Shown here piece after piece: positions 62,019 to 64,000 of a stretch of 64,000 bases of DNA; within the stretch, counting starts at the first letter, position 1, and each line of letters begins with the position of its first letter. The stretch lies in NCBI GenBank assembly GCA_036006425.1, contig DASYPQ010000023.1, forward strand, positions 186,001 to 250,000. The letters are read 5' to 3'. The position numbers and the translations under genes were made by a program. The stretch comes from DASYPQ01 sp036006425. GTDB taxonomy: Bacteria > Planctomycetota > UBA1135 > GCA-002686595. A model generated the notes under the pieces. That model made no database searches. It had not been told where the DNA came from and was given only the letters and a program-made list of their open reading frames with translations.

Positions 62019-64000
62019 ATGCCCTGTGCGACCTTCGCGCGCGCTCCCGAGCGCGTCGATCCTAGCCCGAAGGTCGCCCGCCTGCGAGGCGCGGGACTCC
62101 TCGCGCTGCTCCTCCTCACCCTCGCCGTGCCTCGCGCGGAGGCCGCGACGGGCGAGGCCCCGAAGGGACGGCTCGTCGTGCTCGGGTTCGACGGTGCCGA
62201 CGCGCGCATCGCGGGGGAGATGATGGACCGCGGGGAGCTGCCGCACCTCGCACGCCTGCGCGCGGAAGGGACCTTCGCGCCGCTCGCGACGACCGTGCCC
62301 GCCGAATCGCCGGTGTCGTGGGCTTCGCTGAACAGCGGACAGAACCCGGCGAAGACGGGGATCCCGGGCTTCGTGAAGCGCGTGATCCCGCCGGGGAGGG
62401 ATCCCGCGCCGCGCGTCGGTTTCTACGAGGACGTCGAGCGCGAGACCGCGTCCCTGAAGATCTCGCCGCTCCTGCGGTTCCTCGTCACCTTCGAGCCGCG
62501 GACCGCCGGTCTGCTCGCGGCGCTCGCCGTGCTCGCGGTCTTCAGCCTCTTGTTCGTGCTGCTGCTCCGGATCCGCAAGTCGGTCGCGCTGCCGCTCGCG
62601 CTCGTGCTCGGCGCCGCCGGCGGCTGGGCGGGCTTCAAGGCGAGCTCGGAGGTTCCGCGACGGATCCCGGGCATCGTCGCGAACCTCGTGCAGACGGGCG
62701 GGTTCTGGGAGGTCGCGGCGCGCGCCGGCGTGGCCTCGGTCGTGCTCGACGGCGCGATGACCTGGGATCGCCCGGAGGTTCCCGGGGCCAAGGTGCTCTC
62801 CGGACTCGGCGTCCCCGACGTCCGCGGCGCGTACGGCGACTGGTTCGTGTACACCGCCGACGCGAGCGAGATGGCGCGCCAGCCGGAAGGCCGCGGGACG
62901 GACACGGGGGGGACCGTGTTCCGCGTCGACGAGGTGGGCGGGCGGATCGACGCGCTCGTCTTCGGTCCGCTCCGGATCGGCGGCGCCGAGGGCGAGCGGC
63001 TGACCGTGCCGCTGGTCGTCGAGCACGCCCCGGGCGGGAAATCGCGGCTCACGATCGACGGCGTCGACCACGAGATCGCCGAGGGCGAGTGGTCGCCGTG
63101 GTACCGGCTCGTGTTCGAGATGACTCCGCTCGTGCGCGTGCACGCGATCACGCGCGCGAAGCTCCTCCGGTCCGACCCGTTCCTGCTCTACCTCGACTTC
63201 CTGCAGATCGACCCGTCGTCGCCGCCGCCGTGGCAGCCCGTCAGCGAGCCGCGGGGCTACGCGAAGGAGCTCGCGCGCGCGACCGGCTCGCCGTTCGAGA
63301 CCGTCGGCTGGGCGTGCCTCACGATGCCGTACAAGGACCGCGAGATCGAGCCGGCGACGTTCCTCGAGGACGTCGACGCGACGCGCGCGGGTCGCGAGAA
63401 GCTCTGCAACGAGGAGATCGCGAAGACCGACTGGCGGCTCTTCATGTGCGTCGAGAGCACGCCCGACCGCGTGCAGCACATGATGTATCAGTTCTACGAC
63501 AAGGAGCACCCGAAGTACGACGCCGGGAAGGCGCAAGCGCGCGCGCGTTTCGGCGGCGAGGAGATCGCGCTCGCCGACGCGATCCCCGCGGCGTACCGGC
63601 AGATGGACCGCTTCGTCGGCGAAGTCATGGAGAAGCACCTGCGCCCGGGGGACACGCTGATCGTGTGCGCGGACCACGGCTTCCAGAGCTTCCGGCGCGG
63701 CCTGAACCTGAACAACTGGCTCTTCGAGCACGGCTACCTCGCGCTGCGCGACATCGGCGAGAAGAGCCAGGGCCGCTACCTCCAGTTCGTCGACTGGCAG
63801 CGGACCCGCGCGTACGCGGTCGGCCTGGGGACGATCTACCTCAATCTGCGCGGGCGCGAGCCGGAAGGCATCGTCGATCCCGCCGATGCGCCGGCGCTGC
63901 TCGAGGCACTAGCCCGCGATCTCGTCGCGACGCGCGACGTGACGCGCGACGAGAAGCGCGCGGTCGTCCGCGAGGTCTACCGCATGGACAAGATCCACGC
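62019..64000 (+). CDS. Alkaline-phosphatase superfamily protein (type I phosphodiesterase-like), cut by window edge
   Basis: About 660 codons are inside the window; the 3' end is missing. ATG 62019 gives a signal-like N-terminus (LLALLLLTLAVPRAEA). Motifs: LVVLGFDGADARIAGEMMDR (first metal Asp), PAESPVSWASLNSG in the nucleophile region, one further membrane-like segment (LAALAVLAVFSLLFVLLL), and ADHGFQSFRRGLN (metal-binding D.H). The proteins of this group hydrolyse phosphodiesters or transfer phospho-groups; the substrate is unknown. It is divergent from the anchor protein at 61960. Confidence 0.85.
   Translation, partial: MPCATFARAPERVDPSPKVARLRGAGLLALLLLTLAVPRAEAATGEAPKGRLVVLGFDGADARIAGEMMDRGELPHLARLRAEGTFAPLATTVPAESPVSWASLNSGQNPAKTGIPGFVKRVIPPGRDPAPRVGFYEDVERETASLKISPLLRFLVTFEPRTAGLLAALAVLAVFSLLFVLLLRIRKSVALPLALVLGAAGGWAGFKASSEVPRRIPGIVANLVQTGGFWEVAARAGVASVVLDGAMTWDRPEVPGAKVLSGLGVPDVRGAYGDWFVYTADASEMARQPEGRGTDTGGTVFRVDEVGGRIDALVFGPLRIGGAEGERLTVPLVVEHAPGGKSRLTIDGVDHEIAEGEWSPWYRLVFEMTPLVRVHAITRAKLLRSDPFLLYLDFLQIDPSSPPPWQPVSEPRGYAKELARATGSPFETVGWACLTMPYKDREIEPATFLEDVDATRAGREKLCNEEIAKTDWRLFMCVESTPDRVQHMMYQFYDKEHPKYDAGKAQARARFGGEEIALADAIPAAYRQMDRFVGEVMEKHLRPGDTLIVCADHGFQSFRRGLNLNNWLFEHGYLALRDIGEKSQGRYLQFVDWQRTRAYAVGLGTIYLNLRGREPEGIVDPADAPALLEALARDLVATRDVTRDEKRAVVREVYRMDKIH

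Overview
The window is very GC-rich bacterial DNA, almost fully coding, with genes in short runs on both strands and no intergenic gap over 300 bases. The longest gaps are 50927-51195, 570-773, 27147-27319 and 56451-56622. Apart from the hairpins and palindromes listed, I see no RNA gene, CRISPR array, IS element or phage gene. Many secreted proteins carry 'TNLVPGDTN'-type beta-propeller repeats and a Cys-rich C-terminal module ending in YYRDP...FNA. One ECF sigma factor is fused to a membrane segment and an ectodomain. Lipoproteins carry poly-Gly tracts, and futalosine-pathway menaquinone genes are present. Together these suggest a deep-branching Planctomycetota member (Saltatorellus-like lineage); this is inferred from gene style, not from a marker gene.

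Layout. 1-11.5 kb: secreted proteins, an archaeal-type topoisomerase VI B subunit without a neighbouring A subunit, a frameshifted lipoprotein, the sigma factor fusion with a convergent gene of similar ectodomain, a zinc ribbon and mqnA. 11.5-16.5 kb: SGNH-like secreted protein, TerB-like protein, GYF2-AIM24 protein, and a second propeller protein. 16.6-21.7 kb: four overlapping genes for a TolC/MacA/MacB-type tripartite efflux pump, followed by an rRNA-type methyltransferase and an RluA pseudouridine synthase. 23.4-33.7 kb: large S8 peptidase with thrombospondin type 3 repeats, two copies of a 93-base palindromic element flanking a small secreted protein, M1 aminopeptidase, LTXXQ protein, LMF1-like membrane protein, DinB protein. 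33.8-36.8 kb: tandem duplicated lipoproteins, a DUF4160/DUF2442 pair plus a remnant of another DUF2442 tail, and a secreted propeller-like protein. 36.8-39.3 kb: mqnE and mqnC.

39.3-41.8 kb holds what I consider the most important observation. A lipoprotein thioredoxin has an in-frame TGA exactly at the first Cys of its WCPPC active site, and a SECIS-like hairpin lies at the correct distance downstream. It is a candidate selenoprotein, followed by a second TlpA-like protein whose CXXC is degraded. 41.8-52.5 kb: glycyl-tRNA synthetase, two tandem TMTC-like GT-C/TPR membrane proteins, gamma-glutamyltransferase, a lactonase-like propeller lipoprotein, and an FAD oxidoreductase. 52.6-64 kb: an RNase HII-like protein coupled to lgt, a Pus10-type tRNA pseudouridine synthase (a family of archaea and eukaryotes), hotdog dehydratase, BON lipoprotein, MlaA-hydrolase fusion, DUF2238 protein, a trans-sulfuration PLP enzyme, another ectodomain protein, and a truncated alkaline-phosphatase-superfamily protein at the right edge.

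Themes: envelope and secreted proteins dominate. Menaquinone synthesis (mqnA, mqnC, mqnE) is split between two loci. Two archaeal/eukaryotic-type information-processing genes (top6B and pus10) sit in otherwise bacterial surroundings.
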